Source: Streptomyces griseosporeus
GTDB taxonomy: Bacteria > Actinomycetota > Actinomycetes > Streptomycetales > Streptomycetaceae
Assembly: GCF_014656055.1 (NCBI RefSeq)
Contig: NZ_BNBR01000003.1
Coordinates: 494,482-558,481, forward strand
Reading direction: 5' to 3'
DNA: 64,000 nt
Shown here piece by piece: positions 33,106 through 42,008 of this stretch (its first letter is position 1; each line of letters begins with the position of its first letter). Both the position numbers and the translations under genes were made by a program. Under the pieces are notes generated by a model, which had not been told where the DNA came from, did no database searches, and saw only the letters and a program-made list of their open reading frames with translations.

Positions 33106-33999
33106 GTGACCGGTCCCGACGCCCTGCGGCCCCGCCTGCCCTCCCCGCTTCAGGAGGTGCGGGACGACCGTTTCGACCGGCGCGGTGTGCGCCTGCTGCT
33201 GAAGCGGGAAGACCTGATCCACCCGGAGCTGGTCGGCAACAAGTGGCGCAAGCTGGCCCCGAACCTCACGGCCGCGGCCGGCCGTACGGTCGTCACCTTC
33301 GGCGGGGCCTGGTCGAACCATCTGCGGGCCACCGCCGCCGCGGGCCGGCTGCTCGGCGTGCCGACGGTGGGCGTGGTGCGCGGCGACGAACTGGCCGCGC
33401 GCCCGCTCAATCCCTCGCTGGCCCGGTGCGTGGCCGACGGCATGCGGCTGCACTTCGTCGACAGATCGACGTATCGCCGCAAGGCGGAGCCGCAGACGCT
33501 GGCCGGGCTGCTGCGCGCGGCCGGTGCGCAGGGGGCGTACGTCGTCCCGGAGGGCGGCAGCAACGCGCACGCCGTCCACGGCTGCGTGGCCCTCGGCGCC
33601 GAGCTGCGCGGGGCCGCGGACGTCGTCGCCGTGGCCTGCGGCACCGGCGGCACGCTCGCGGGCCTGGCCGCCGGCCTCACCCCGGACCAGCGCGCCCTCG
33701 GCGTCCCCGTCCTGAGGGGCGGCTTCCTCGCGGAGGAGGTGCGGCGGCTCCAGACGGAGGCCTTCGGCGGGCCGCGCGGCGCCTGGTCGCTGGACGACCG
33801 CTTCCACGGCGGCGGCTACGCGCGCGTACCGGCCGAGCTGGACGCCTTCGCAGCGGCGTTCGAGGACCGCCACGGCCTGCCCGTCGAGCGTCTTTATGTG
33901 GCCAAGTTGCTGTACGGACTGGCCGCGCTGGCGGAGGAGGGCGCCTTCCCGCGCGGGACGACCGTGGCGGCGGTGATCACCGGCCGGCCGTTCCCCTGA
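33106..33999 (+). CDS. ACC deaminase / D-cysteine desulfhydrase family PLP enzyme
   Basis: This 297-residue enzyme of fold-type II has LLLKREDLIHPELVGNKWRKL, in which the Lys of GNKWRK binds PLP. It continues with FGGAWSNHLRATAAA and CGTGGTLAGL for the phosphate. The family includes 1-aminocyclopropane-1-carboxylate deaminase and D-cysteine desulfhydrase. The residues that separate the two are not clear here, so the reaction is left open. The start is GTG 33106. The stop lies 10 nt from the stop of the convergent antiporter gene. Confidence 0.87.
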   Translation: MTGPDALRPRLPSPLQEVRDDRFDRRGVRLLLKREDLIHPELVGNKWRKLAPNLTAAAGRTVVTFGGAWSNHLRATAAAGRLLGVPTVGVVRGDELAARPLNPSLARCVADGMRLHFVDRSTYRRKAEPQTLAGLLRAAGAQGAYVVPEGGSNAHAVHGCVALGAELRGAADVVAVACGTGGTLAGLAAGLTPDQRALGVPVLRGGFLAEEVRRLQTEAFGGPRGAWSLDDRFHGGGYARVPAELDAFAAAFEDRHGLPVERLYVAKLLYGLAALAEEGAFPRGTTVAAVITGRPFP

Positions 34000-34009
34000 C
34001 CGGTGCCGG

Positions 34010-35608
34010 TCAGGCCGTCTCCCGGTAGGCCGCCGCCTCCTCCAGGTCCAGGCGCCGCAGCAGGGTGCGCAGCATCTCGTCGTCGATGTAGCGGCCGTCC
34101 CTGAGCTTCACGAACACCTCGCGCTCGGCGCTGATCATCTCGCGGGAGAGCCGGCGGTAGGTGTCGTCGACGGTCTCGCCGGTGACCGGGTTGACCTGGC
34201 CGAGGCGTTCCCAGACGGCATTGCGGCGGCGTTCGAGGACCGTGCGGAGGCGGTCGGCGAGCGGCGGCGGCAGGGTGTTGCGCTCGTCGGAGAGCAGGTC
34301 GTCCAGCCGCTGCTCGGCGGCGCGGGAGGCCTGTGCCTGGGCGTTGGCCTCGGCGAGCGTCTCGGCCTGGGTGTCGCGGCCGGGGAACTTCAGCAGGCGG
34401 ATCAGCGGCGGCAGCGTCAGGCCCTGCACGACCAGCGTGCCGATCACGGTGGTGAAGGTGAGGAAGAGGACCAGGTTGCGGTGCGGGAACGGTTCCTCGC
34501 CGTCGTGCAGGGTGAGCGGGATGGAGAAGGCGATGGCGAGGGAGACGACGCCCCGCATGCCGGCCCAGGCGATGACGACGGGCCCGCGCCAGGTGGGGTT
34601 GTCCTCGCGCTCTCTGATCCGCGCCGACAGCAGGCGCGGCAGGAAGGTCGCCGGGTACACCCACAGGAAGCGGGTCGCGACGACGACGAGGAAGAGGGCG
34701 ACCGCGTACCAGGCGGCCTCGGCACCCTCGTACTCGCCGAGCCCGCGCAGCACGAACTGCAGCTGCAGGCCGATCAGCGCGAAGACCGCGGACTCCAGGA
34801 CGAAGGCGACCATCTTCCACACCGCCTCCTCCTGGAGGCGGGTGGCGAAGTCGACCTCCCAGGCGCGGTGGCCGAGGTAGAGCGCCACGACGACGACGGC
34901 GAGGACGCCGGAGGCGTGGAACTGCTCGGCGGCGGCGTAGGCGACGAACGGGATGAGCAGCGAGAGCGTGTTCTGGAGGAGGGGTTCCTTCAGGTGCGTG
35001 CGCAGCCAGTGGATCGGCGCCATGAGGACGAGGCCCACGGCGACGCCGCCGACCGAGGCGATCAGGAACTCCCTGATGCCGCCCGCCCAGGAGGCGCCCT
35101 CGCCGATCGCGGCGGCGACGGCGACCTTGTAGGCGGTGATCGCGGTGGCGTCGTTCAAGAGGGACTCGCCCTGGAGGATCGTGGTGATCCTGGACGGCAG
35201 GCCGACCCGGCGGGCCACCGCGGTGGCCGCGACCGCGTCCGGCGGCGCGACCACCGCGCCCAGCACCAGCGCCGCCGTCAGCGGCAGCCCGGGCACGAGC
35301 GCGTAGGCGGCGAGCCCGACGACGACGGTGGCGAACAGCACGTACCCGACGGAGAGCAGCGCCACCGGCCGGGTCTGCGCGCGCAGGTCGAGGTAGGAGC
35401 TGTCGGTGGCCGACGTGTACAGCAGGGGCGGCAGCAGCAGCGGCAGGACCACGTCCGGTTCGAGGGTGTAGTCGGGGACGCCCGGGAGGTACGACACCGC
35501 CAGGCCGACCGCGACCAGCAGCAGCGGCGCCGGCACGGGGGTGCGCCGGGCCACCGCGGCGATCGCGGCACTCCCCGCCACCAGCAACAGCAGCGGCATC
35601 ACGTCCAT
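34010..35608 (-). CDS. CPA1-family Na+/H+ antiporter
   Basis: This 532-residue protein begins MDVMPLLLLVAGSAAIAAVARR. It has about 12 hydrophobic helices, including GAVVAPPDAVAATAVARR and LNDATAITAYKVAVAAA, the CPA1 ion-binding segments with paired acidic residues. A soluble C-terminal part of about 130 residues is rich in charged helices. It should exchange sodium or potassium for protons at the membrane for pH or salt balance. Nearby sigH, an osmotic-stress sigma factor, makes a stress role plausible (inferred). Confidence 0.9.
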   Translation of the reverse strand: MDVMPLLLLVAGSAAIAAVARRTPVPAPLLLVAVGLAVSYLPGVPDYTLEPDVVLPLLLPPLLYTSATDSSYLDLRAQTRPVALLSVGYVLFATVVVGLAAYALVPGLPLTAALVLGAVVAPPDAVAATAVARRVGLPSRITTILQGESLLNDATAITAYKVAVAAAIGEGASWAGGIREFLIASVGGVAVGLVLMAPIHWLRTHLKEPLLQNTLSLLIPFVAYAAAEQFHASGVLAVVVVALYLGHRAWEVDFATRLQEEAVWKMVAFVLESAVFALIGLQLQFVLRGLGEYEGAEAAWYAVALFLVVVATRFLWVYPATFLPRLLSARIREREDNPTWRGPVVIAWAGMRGVVSLAIAFSIPLTLHDGEEPFPHRNLVLFLTFTTVIGTLVVQGLTLPPLIRLLKFPGRDTQAETLAEANAQAQASRAAEQRLDDLLSDERNTLPPPLADRLRTVLERRRNAVWERLGQVNPVTGETVDDTYRRLSREMISAEREVFVKLRDGRYIDDEMLRTLLRRLDLEEAAAYRETA

Positions 35609-35669
35609 CGGCCTCGCCCACCCTCTTTTTCCGCGCGGTCGTCCGCACAGCCGTCGTAATCTGGCAATC

Positions 35670-35930
35670 ATGAAACAGTGCACGCACGCGGACGCGCTGC
35701 CGCACCCCGAACCGGCGCCGCTGAGCGAGACGTGTCCGGAGTGCCTGCGGGACGGCACCCACCCCGTGCAGCTGCGGCTGTGCCTGACGTGCGGGCACGT
35801 CGGCTGCTGCGACTCCTCTCCGGGCCGGCACGCGACGGCCCACCACGCGGACACCGGGCACCCGGTGATGCGGACCTTCGAGCCCGGCGAGGACTGGCGC
35901 TGGTGCTTCGTGGACCATGTCCTGGTGTGA
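35670..35930 (+). CDS. UBP-type zinc finger protein
   Basis: This 86-residue protein consists only of a ZnF-UBP domain: CPECLRDGTHPVQLRLCLTCGHVGCCDSS, then HATAHHADTGHPVMRTFEPGEDWRWCFVDHVLV. In eukaryotes this fold binds ubiquitin C-termini. In bacteria stand-alone copies often sit next to antiporter genes, as here (divergent from the CPA1 antiporter, 61 bp between). Its bacterial role is unknown. Confidence 0.88.
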   Translation: MKQCTHADALPHPEPAPLSETCPECLRDGTHPVQLRLCLTCGHVGCCDSSPGRHATAHHADTGHPVMRTFEPGEDWRWCFVDHVLV

Positions 35931-36179
35931 GTCCGGCGGGTACGGTTCGGACGTCTGACGTCTGGGTACGTCAAACCGGCGCGCGCTTCTCCCAATTGGG
36001 GCCGCCCACCCTCTAGCCACGGAGCGTATCCGGAGCTTTACTATGAGTGACGGCAAGGGGTTGGGGTCCTGGGGACAGGAAAGTTCAGAGCGCGGTAGCG
36101 TCACCGCTGAACCACACATCGCGTTACCCCGGGGGGCGACCCTCGGCCCCGAACAGCTTGTACCACCTTGGAGGTGAGG

Positions 36180-36593
36180 GTGTCCCACATCGACGGCGAG
36201 CCCGTGACCCAGGACTTCGTGGAAGTCCGGCTGCCGGCCGCGGGTGCCTACCTGTCGGTGCTGCGGACGGCCACGGCCGGTCTCGCGGCCCGTTTGGACT
36301 TCACCCTCGACGAGATCGAGGACCTGCGCATCGCGGTGGACGAGGCCTGCGCGATCCTGCTCCAGCAGGCCGTGCCCGGGTCGGTGCTCTCCTGTGTGTT
36401 CCGGCTCGTCGACGACTCGCTGGAGGTCACCGTCTCGGCGCCGACCACGGACGGCCACGCCCCCTCGCGGGACACCTTCGCCTGGACCGTGCTGTCCGCG
36501 CTGGCGGGCAAGGTCTCCTCCGCCGTGGACGAGGACAAGACTGTGTCGATCAGCCTCTACAAACAGCGCGGCGCGGGACCCGGGCCGGCGTGA
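36180..36593 (+). CDS. Anti-sigma factor, RsbW-like serine kinase fold (UshX/PrsH type)
   Basis: In this 137-residue GHKL-fold protein, the N box is DLRIAVDEACAILL, with a degenerate G-box region later (SRDTFAWTVLSALAGKV). It lies directly ahead of sigH and matches the known S. coelicolor antagonist of SigH. It holds the sigma factor inactive until an anti-antagonist releases it. GTG 36180 is preferred over TTG 36168 because GGAGGTGAG lies 2-10 nt ahead of it. The stop overlaps the sigH start by 4 nt. Confidence 0.88.
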   Translation: MSHIDGEPVTQDFVEVRLPAAGAYLSVLRTATAGLAARLDFTLDEIEDLRIAVDEACAILLQQAVPGSVLSCVFRLVDDSLEVTVSAPTTDGHAPSRDTFAWTVLSALAGKVSSAVDEDKTVSISLYKQRGAGPGPA

Positions 36594-37708
36594 GGAACGG
36601 GGACGGGCCGGTGCGGGACGAGGAGCGCGGCACACGGGAACTGCCTCCCGAGGACGCCCTGGGGGCCCAGGAGGGCTCCCGGCGCATGGCTGACGGCATC
36701 GACGGCATCCCGGAACAGGCCCGGCCGCATCCGGTGGACGACCCCGCCGAGGCGGGCGTCCCCGACGGCGGGCGACGGGGGCACGACGGCGCCGCGCAGA
36801 GCACGCCTGAGGACGAGCGGATCGGGGTCACCCCTGTCCGGGCACCGGCGAGGGCTCGGGGAAGGGCAACGGGCGGGACGATGAGCGAGCACGAGCGAAA
36901 CGGCGAGCACGACGCGCCGGGCGCGCAGAACGCGCCGGGCGTGCGGCACGACCCGCAGGACCGCAGCGGCGCGCGGGCGCTGTTCGTCGAGCTGCGCGGC
37001 CTGAAGGAGGGCAGCCCGGAGTACGCGGAGCTGCGCAACCGGCTGGTCCGCATGCACCTGCCGCTCGTGGAGCACCTCGCGCGCCGTTTCCGCAACCGCG
37101 GCGAGCCGCTGGACGACCTCACCCAGGTCGCGACGATCGGCCTGATCAAGTCGGTCGACCGGTTCGACCCGGACCGCGGGGTGGAGTTCTCGACGTACGC
37201 GACCCCGACGGTCGTCGGCGAGATCAAGCGGCACTTCCGCGACAAGGGCTGGGCGGTGCGGGTGCCGCGCCGGCTCCAGGAGCTGCGGCTGTCGCTGACG
37301 ACGGCCACGGCGGAGCTGTCGCAGCAGCACGGCCGCTCCCCCACGGTGCACGAGCTGGCCGAGAAGCTGGCCATCTCGGAGGAGGAGGTCCTGGAGGGCC
37401 TGGAGTCGGCCAACGCCTACTCCACGCTGTCCCTGGACGTCCCCGACACCGACGACGAGTCCCCCGCGGTCGCCGACACCCTCGGCGCGGAGGACGAGGC
37501 GCTGGAGGGCGTCGAGTACCGGGAGTCCCTCAAGCCGCTGCTGGAGGACCTGCCGCCGCGGGAGAAGCGGATCCTGCTGCTGCGCTTCTTCGGCAACATG
37601 ACCCAGTCGCAGATCGCGCAGGAGGTCGGCATCTCGCAGATGCACGTCTCGCGGCTGCTCGCGCGGACGCTGGCGCAGCTGCGGGAGAAGCTCCTCGTCG
37701 AGGAGTGA
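36590..37708 (+). CDS. sigH: Stress-response sigma factor SigH (SigB/F/G family)
   Basis: From GTG 36590, which overlaps the anti-sigma stop (GTGA), the product has 372 residues. About 100 unstructured residues at the N-terminus precede the sigma core. Region 2 is LVRMHLPLVEHLARRF, DLTQVATIGLIKSVDRFDP and VEFSTYATPTVVGEIKRHFRD. Region 3 is HGRSPTVHELAEKLAIS. Region 4 is LPPREKRILLLRFFGNMTQSQIAQEVGISQMHVSRLLARTL. Internal ATGs at 36687 and 36881 (MSEHERNGEH) can give shorter forms. In S. coelicolor SigH occurs as several size isoforms and serves osmotic stress and aerial growth. Confidence 0.93.
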   Translation: MRNGDGPVRDEERGTRELPPEDALGAQEGSRRMADGIDGIPEQARPHPVDDPAEAGVPDGGRRGHDGAAQSTPEDERIGVTPVRAPARARGRATGGTMSEHERNGEHDAPGAQNAPGVRHDPQDRSGARALFVELRGLKEGSPEYAELRNRLVRMHLPLVEHLARRFRNRGEPLDDLTQVATIGLIKSVDRFDPDRGVEFSTYATPTVVGEIKRHFRDKGWAVRVPRRLQELRLSLTTATAELSQQHGRSPTVHELAEKLAISEEEVLEGLESANAYSTLSLDVPDTDDESPAVADTLGAEDEALEGVEYRESLKPLLEDLPPREKRILLLRFFGNMTQSQIAQEVGISQMHVSRLLARTLAQLREKLLVEE

Positions 37709-37746
37709 GCCGCCCGGCAGGCTCCTGCCGGAGGCCGGGTCCCGGG

Positions 37747-38187
37747 TTACTTCTGGGCGCCGCCGGGCCCGCGGATCCCGAGGGCCCGGGTGGTCTCCCC
37801 GTTCACCAGCAGGACCAGCGAGGTGACGGCGACGACGGCGAGGACGATCCCGACCGGGATGCCGGTGCCGTCGGAGGTCAGCAGGTTGTACGCCACCGGC
37901 AGCGCCATGATCTGCGTGATGACGGCCGGGCCGCGGCTCCAGCTGCGGCGGGCGAGCAGTCCGCGCGCGGCCAGCAGCGGCAGCAGCGCGAGCACGGCCA
38001 GGGTGATGCCGCCGGTGACGGCCTGCTGCCGGTCGTCCGGGTCGCCGGTGAGGCCGAGGACGAGCATCCAGACCCCGCCGGCGACCAGCGCGAGCCCCTC
38101 CAGGGCGGCGAGCGCGGCGGCGTACGTCAGGCGCCGCGGGCGCGGGCCGGCGGGCTGTTCGGTGCTGGTGGTCTGCTCACTGCTCAC
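37747..38187 (-). CDS. Four-helix integral membrane protein, unknown function
   Basis: This 146-residue protein begins MSSEQTTSTEQPAGPRPRRLTYAAALAALEGLALVAGG. It has four hydrophobic helices (about residues 20-45, 58-75, 85-102 and 110-130). The Ser/Thr-rich start and basic loops place the N-terminus in the cytoplasm. No family name is recognised beyond a common Streptomyces membrane protein. It is convergent with sigH and divergent from the lipid kinase gene. Confidence 0.8.
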   Translation of the reverse strand: MSSEQTTSTEQPAGPRPRRLTYAAALAALEGLALVAGGVWMLVLGLTGDPDDRQQAVTGGITLAVLALLPLLAARGLLARRSWSRGPAVITQIMALPVAYNLLTSDGTGIPVGIVLAVVAVTSLVLLVNGETTRALGIRGPGGAQK

Positions 38188-38315
38188 CCCTGAAGGGTAG
38201 CCCTCACGAGGGGCCGCTCCCGGGGCCGGACTCCCGACCGCTCCCGGGCCCGGGCTCTTACCGGATCCCTACCTCGCGCTGGGCGCGGTACCGCCCAGTA
38301 GGTACCCTGCACGTC

Positions 38316-39284
38316 ATGCGTGCACTTCTCGTGGTCAATCCGGCAGCTACCACCACCAGTGCACGGACGCGTGACGTGCTCATCCATGCGCTGGCCAGCG
38401 AGATGAAGCTGGAGGCGGTCACCACCGAGTACCGCGGCCACGCCCGCGACCTGGGCCGGCAGGCGGCGCTCGCCGAGGACATCGACCTCGTGGTGGCGCT
38501 CGGCGGCGACGGCACGGTCAACGAGGTGGTCAACGGCCTGCTGCACGCCGGCCCCGATCCGGAGCGGCTGCCCGGCCTGGCCGTGGTCCCCGGCGGCTCC
38601 ACCAATGTCTTCGCCCGCGCCCTCGGCCTGCCGAACGACGCCGTGGAGGCGACCGGCGCACTGCTGGACGCGCTGCGCGAGGGCAGCGAGCGCACGGTCG
38701 GCCTGGGCCTGACCTCGGGCACGCCGGGCACGGAGGACGCGGAGGTGCCGCAGCGCTGGTTCACCTTCAACGCCGGGCTCGGCTTCGACGCGGGCGTGGT
38801 GGGGCGAGTCGAGCAGCACCGCGAGCGCGGCAGGAAGTCGACGCACGCGCTCTACGTCCGCCAGGTGGTGCGCCAGCTGCTGGGCGAGCCGAACCGCCGG
38901 CACGGCACGATCACGCTGGAGCGGGCGGGTGAGGAACCGGTCACGGAACTCGTACTTTCCATAGTCTCGAACACATCACCGTGGACGTTCCTGGGTAACC
39001 GGCCCATCTATGCGTCTCCCAAGGCCTCGTTCGACACCGGGCTGGACGTGTTCGGTCTCAGCCGACTGTCCACCGCCTCGGTTGCCCGGTATGGCACCCA
39101 GTTGCTCACTTCGTCCCCGGAGCGCGGACCGCACGGCAAGCACGCGGTCGCGCTGCACGATCTGGACCAGTTCACCTTGCATTCGAAGGTGCCGCTGCCC
39201 CTCCAGATGGACGGTGACCACCTGGGCCTGCGAACCAGCGTGACGTTCACAGGTGTACGCCGTGCACTGCGTGTGATTGTGTGA
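38316..39284 (+). CDS. Diacylglycerol/sphingosine kinase family lipid kinase
   Basis: This 322-residue protein begins MRALLVVNPAATTTSARTRDVLIHAL. The catalytic domain has the nucleotide motif VALGGDGTVNEVVNGL (about residues 63-79) and GGSTNVFARALGLP. A C-terminal beta-domain follows (FLGNRPIYASPKASFDTGLDVF). It phosphorylates a lipid such as diacylglycerol or a related molecule at the membrane face. The exact lipid is unknown. Confidence 0.9.
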   Translation: MRALLVVNPAATTTSARTRDVLIHALASEMKLEAVTTEYRGHARDLGRQAALAEDIDLVVALGGDGTVNEVVNGLLHAGPDPERLPGLAVVPGGSTNVFARALGLPNDAVEATGALLDALREGSERTVGLGLTSGTPGTEDAEVPQRWFTFNAGLGFDAGVVGRVEQHRERGRKSTHALYVRQVVRQLLGEPNRRHGTITLERAGEEPVTELVLSIVSNTSPWTFLGNRPIYASPKASFDTGLDVFGLSRLSTASVARYGTQLLTSSPERGPHGKHAVALHDLDQFTLHSKVPLPLQMDGDHLGLRTSVTFTGVRRALRVIV

Positions 39285-39603
39285 GCAGAACGGGCCAAAG
39301 TCCTTTCACTCGAACGTTTAGGCCAGGATCCACCCCATGGAAGTACGGCTGTGACCTAGTCGACACCGAAGAATCAAAAAAAACTTTCCGGAAGGGGTTG
39401 TATCCGCCGCTGAGGTTTGCGAGTCTCTACGTGGCGATCGGGACGGCCCGCAACACCGGCCTCCACTGATCACCAGAACCCCTCTACAAACCCAGGACCA
39501 CGCCGGGGAACCCGGCGGTCGGCCCTTCACTTGTTGAGGGATTCGTGAAAGCGTTCACATTCACAAGCACCCTGCACAGTCATACCAAGGAGAGGTAGCA
39601 GCC
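39285..39603 (+). promoter_or_regulatory. wblE upstream region with dyad GTGAA-AGCG-TTCAC
   Basis: These 319 bp have no gene. An A8 tract (39379-39386) and the palindrome TTCCGGAA (39389-39396) occur in the middle. The dyad GTGAAAGCGTTCAC (39545-39558) lies 45 bp upstream of the wblE ATG, followed by another TTCAC. A promoter for wblE must lie here, but no clear -35/-10 pair was seen. Confidence 0.45.
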
Positions 39604-39861
39604 ATGGACTGGCGTCACAACGCCGTTTGCCGCGAGGAAGACCCCGAGCTCTTCTTCCCCATCGGCAACACCGGTCCTGCGCTGCTGCAGATCGAGGAAG
39701 CCAAGGCCGTCTGCCGTCGCTGCCCGGTGATCGAGCAGTGTCTGCAGTGGGCGCTCGAGTCCGGCCAGGACTCCGGCGTCTGGGGTGGTCTCAGCGAGGA
39801 CGAGCGCCGCGCCATGAAGCGCCGTGCCGCCCGCAACCGGGCCCGTCAGGCCTCCGCCTGA
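39604..39861 (+). CDS. wblE: WhiB-family Fe-S transcription factor WblE
   Basis: This 85-residue protein begins MDWRHNAVCREEDPELFFPIGN. Four cysteines (Cys9, Cys37, Cys40, Cys46) hold a 4Fe-4S cluster. The GVWGGLSEDERR turn and basic tail (RRAARNRARQ) bind sigma factor and DNA. It is the orthologue type of Mycobacterium WhiB1, a nitric-oxide sensitive regulator that is essential in mycobacteria. The ATG is preceded by AAGGAGAGG. A rho-independent terminator follows 130 nt later. Confidence 0.95.
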   Translation: MDWRHNAVCREEDPELFFPIGNTGPALLQIEEAKAVCRRCPVIEQCLQWALESGQDSGVWGGLSEDERRAMKRRAARNRARQASA

Positions 39862-39991
39862 CACACGCACCCCTGCTGACAGCCTGAGCTTGGCGGCGCG
39901 TACAGCGTGTACGCATCTCCCGCCCCCGAGCCGCAGCGCGCAGTACCCCCGACGCGCTTTACGTAGCAGAGCAGCAGTCGAGCATCAGCCT

Positions 39992-40018
39992 CGGACCAAT
40001 GGCGGTCCGGGGCTTTTT
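39992..40018 (+). terminator. Rho-independent terminator after wblE
   Basis: CGGACC (39992-39997) pairs with GGTCCG (40004-40009) over a 6-nt loop, followed by GGGCTTTTTG. The T run is at 40014-40018. It separates wblE from the convergent kinase gene. Confidence 0.82.
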
Positions 40019-40095
40019 GCTGCCCGGACACGGAGTGTGACGGCGCCCTCGACGCCCTTGTGGCGCGGCCACTTGGGCTGCCCGGGCGCGGGCCG

Positions 40096-41562
40096 CTACT
40101 TCTGTGCCCGCACCGGGATGTCCAGGATCACCTGCGTGCCCCGCTCGGGCGCCGGGACCATGTCGAAGCTGCCGCCCAGTTCGCCCTCGACCAGGGTCCG
40201 TACGATCTGCAGGCCCAGGTTGCCCGAGCGGTGCGGGTCGAAGCCCTCGGGCAGGCCGACGCCGTCGTCCTGGACGGTGACGAGCAGCCGCGCCTCCTTC
40301 GTCGTACCGCCGCGGACCGCGGACACCTCCACGGTGCCGGTGTCGCCCTCGCGGAAGCCGTGCTCCAGGGCGTTCTGCAGGATCTCGGTGAGGACCATCG
40401 ACAGCGGAGTGGCGACCTCGGCGTCGAGGATGCCGAAGCGTCCGGTGCGCCGGCCGGTGACCTTGCCCGGGGAGATCTCGGCGACCATGGCGAGGACGCG
40501 GTCGGCGATGTCGTCGAACTCCACACGCTCGTCGAGGTTCTGCGACAGCGTCTCGTGCACGATCGCGATCGAGCCGACCCGGCGCACGGCCTCCTCCAGC
40601 GCCTCCCGGCCCCGCTCGGAGTCGATGCGCCGGGCCTGCAGACGCAGCAGGGCGGCCACGGTCTGCAGGTTGTTCTTCACCCGGTGGTGGATCTCCCGGA
40701 TGGTCGCGTCCTTGGTGATCAACTCGCGTTCGCGGCGGCGCAGTTCCGTGACGTCCCGCAGCAGCACCAGCGAACCGATGCGCGTCCCCTTGGGTTTGAG
40801 CGGGATCGCCCGGAACTGGATGACCCCTTCGCTGGCCTCGATCTCGAACTCGCGCGGCGCCCAGCCGCTCGCGAGCTTGGCCAGCGCCTCGTCCACCGGG
40901 CCGCGGGTCGGGGCGAGTTCGGCGGTGATCTGCCCCAGGTGGTGGCCGACCAGGTCGGCGGCGAGTCCGAGGCGGTGGTAGGCGGACAGGGCGTTCGGGG
41001 AGGCGTACTGGACGATGCCTTCGGCGTCCAGACGGACCAGGCCGTCGCCGACGCGCGGCGAGGCGTCCATGTCGACCTGCTGGTCGGGGAACGGGAACGA
41101 GCCGGCCGCGATCATCTGCGCGAGGTCGGAGGCGCTCTGGAGGTAGGTCAGCTCCAGGCGGCTCGGGGTGCGCACGGTGAGCAGGTTGGTGTTGCGGGCG
41201 ATGACGCCGAGGACGCGGCCGTCCCGCCGTACGGGGATCGACTCGACCCGTACGGGGACCTCCTCGCGCCACTCCGGGTCGCCCTCGCGCACGATACGGC
41301 CCTCGTCGAGCGCGGCGTCCAGCATGGGCCGGCGGCCGCGCGGGACGAGGTGGCCGACCATGTCGTCCTGGTAGGAGGTCGGGCCGGTGTTGGGCCGCAT
41401 CTGGGCGACGGAGACATAGCGTGTGCCGTCGCTGGTGGGCACCCACAGCACCAGGTCGGCGAAGGAGAGGTCGGAGAGCAGCTGCCACTCCGAGACCAGC
41501 AGGTGGAGCCACTCGAGGTCGGAGTCGTCGAGGGCGGTGTGCTGGCGGACCAGTTCGTTCAT
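40096..41562 (-). CDS. PdtaS-like sensor histidine kinase (GAF-PAS-HisKA_2)
   Basis: This 488-residue protein begins MNELVRQHTALDDSDLEWLHLL. An N-terminal GAF-type domain (about residues 10-150) and a PAS domain (about 165-270: GDGLVRLDAEGIVQYASPNALSAYHRLG) precede the HisKA_2 box EIHHRVKNNLQ (His near 291). The GHKL ATPase follows (EILQNALEHGF, DDGVGLPEGFD, NLGLQIV). There is no membrane segment, so it senses a cytoplasmic signal, and its partner is probably an ANTAR antiterminator encoded elsewhere. The ribosome site before ATG 41562 is poor. A DasR-like site lies 345 bp upstream. Confidence 0.93.
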   Translation of the reverse strand: MNELVRQHTALDDSDLEWLHLLVSEWQLLSDLSFADLVLWVPTSDGTRYVSVAQMRPNTGPTSYQDDMVGHLVPRGRRPMLDAALDEGRIVREGDPEWREEVPVRVESIPVRRDGRVLGVIARNTNLLTVRTPSRLELTYLQSASDLAQMIAAGSFPFPDQQVDMDASPRVGDGLVRLDAEGIVQYASPNALSAYHRLGLAADLVGHHLGQITAELAPTRGPVDEALAKLASGWAPREFEIEASEGVIQFRAIPLKPKGTRIGSLVLLRDVTELRRRERELITKDATIREIHHRVKNNLQTVAALLRLQARRIDSERGREALEEAVRRVGSIAIVHETLSQNLDERVEFDDIADRVLAMVAEISPGKVTGRRTGRFGILDAEVATPLSMVLTEILQNALEHGFREGDTGTVEVSAVRGGTTKEARLLVTVQDDGVGLPEGFDPHRSGNLGLQIVRTLVEGELGGSFDMVPAPERGTQVILDIPVRAQK

Positions 41563-41906
41563 GGAGGGCACGTCAGCGAGCGTACCCGCCCGTTTGTGCA
41601 GGCCCGAAACGGCGCGGGCGGCGCGGGTGCGGACCGGTGCGGGTGCTGTGAGACACGGCCCCGGAAACACCCGCGGGCCGCGGCGCCTGGGAGGGACCCT
41701 CAACCCTCCCGGCACCGCAGCCCGGAGCAATATCGGCCGTGGGGTGTGCGGTCCCGGTCGGCCGAAGGATGAGGAGCCGGGGCAGTCAGGGCAGAGAGCT
41801 CCGGTTCCTCGGTCCGTCTTCCTGTGCGGGGAAGACGGAGGCTGTGCGATCCGCGCTCCGTTGCGCGTGGTTCTCCGCGCGTCTGCGCGCGGCCCTGCAT
41901 ACGCAT

Positions 41907-41922
41907 TGTGGACTAGACCACT
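41907..41922 (-). promoter_or_regulatory. DasR-responsive element (dre-like) upstream of sensor kinase
   Basis: The minus strand reads AGTGGTCTAGTCCACA, close to the dre pattern TGGTCTAGACCA and as good as the sites near nagB and dasA. It lies in the 446-bp gap between the TetR gene and the kinase gene, in the upstream region of the kinase. No other recognisable element was seen in that gap. Binding is inferred from the motif. Confidence 0.65.
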
Positions 41923-42008
41923 CCGCGTGTCCATGCGTCGGCGGCCGTTTTGTCGGCGCCCTCGGGGCGCACGCGACCGCTGCTCCTGCGAAGCCTAGCC
42001 GCACCCGG

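Noticed and set aside
39898..39914. Hairpin GCGTACA-GCG-TGTACGC as the wblE terminator
   Set aside because: The short stem lacks a T run. The hairpin at 39992-40018 with five T is the better terminator.
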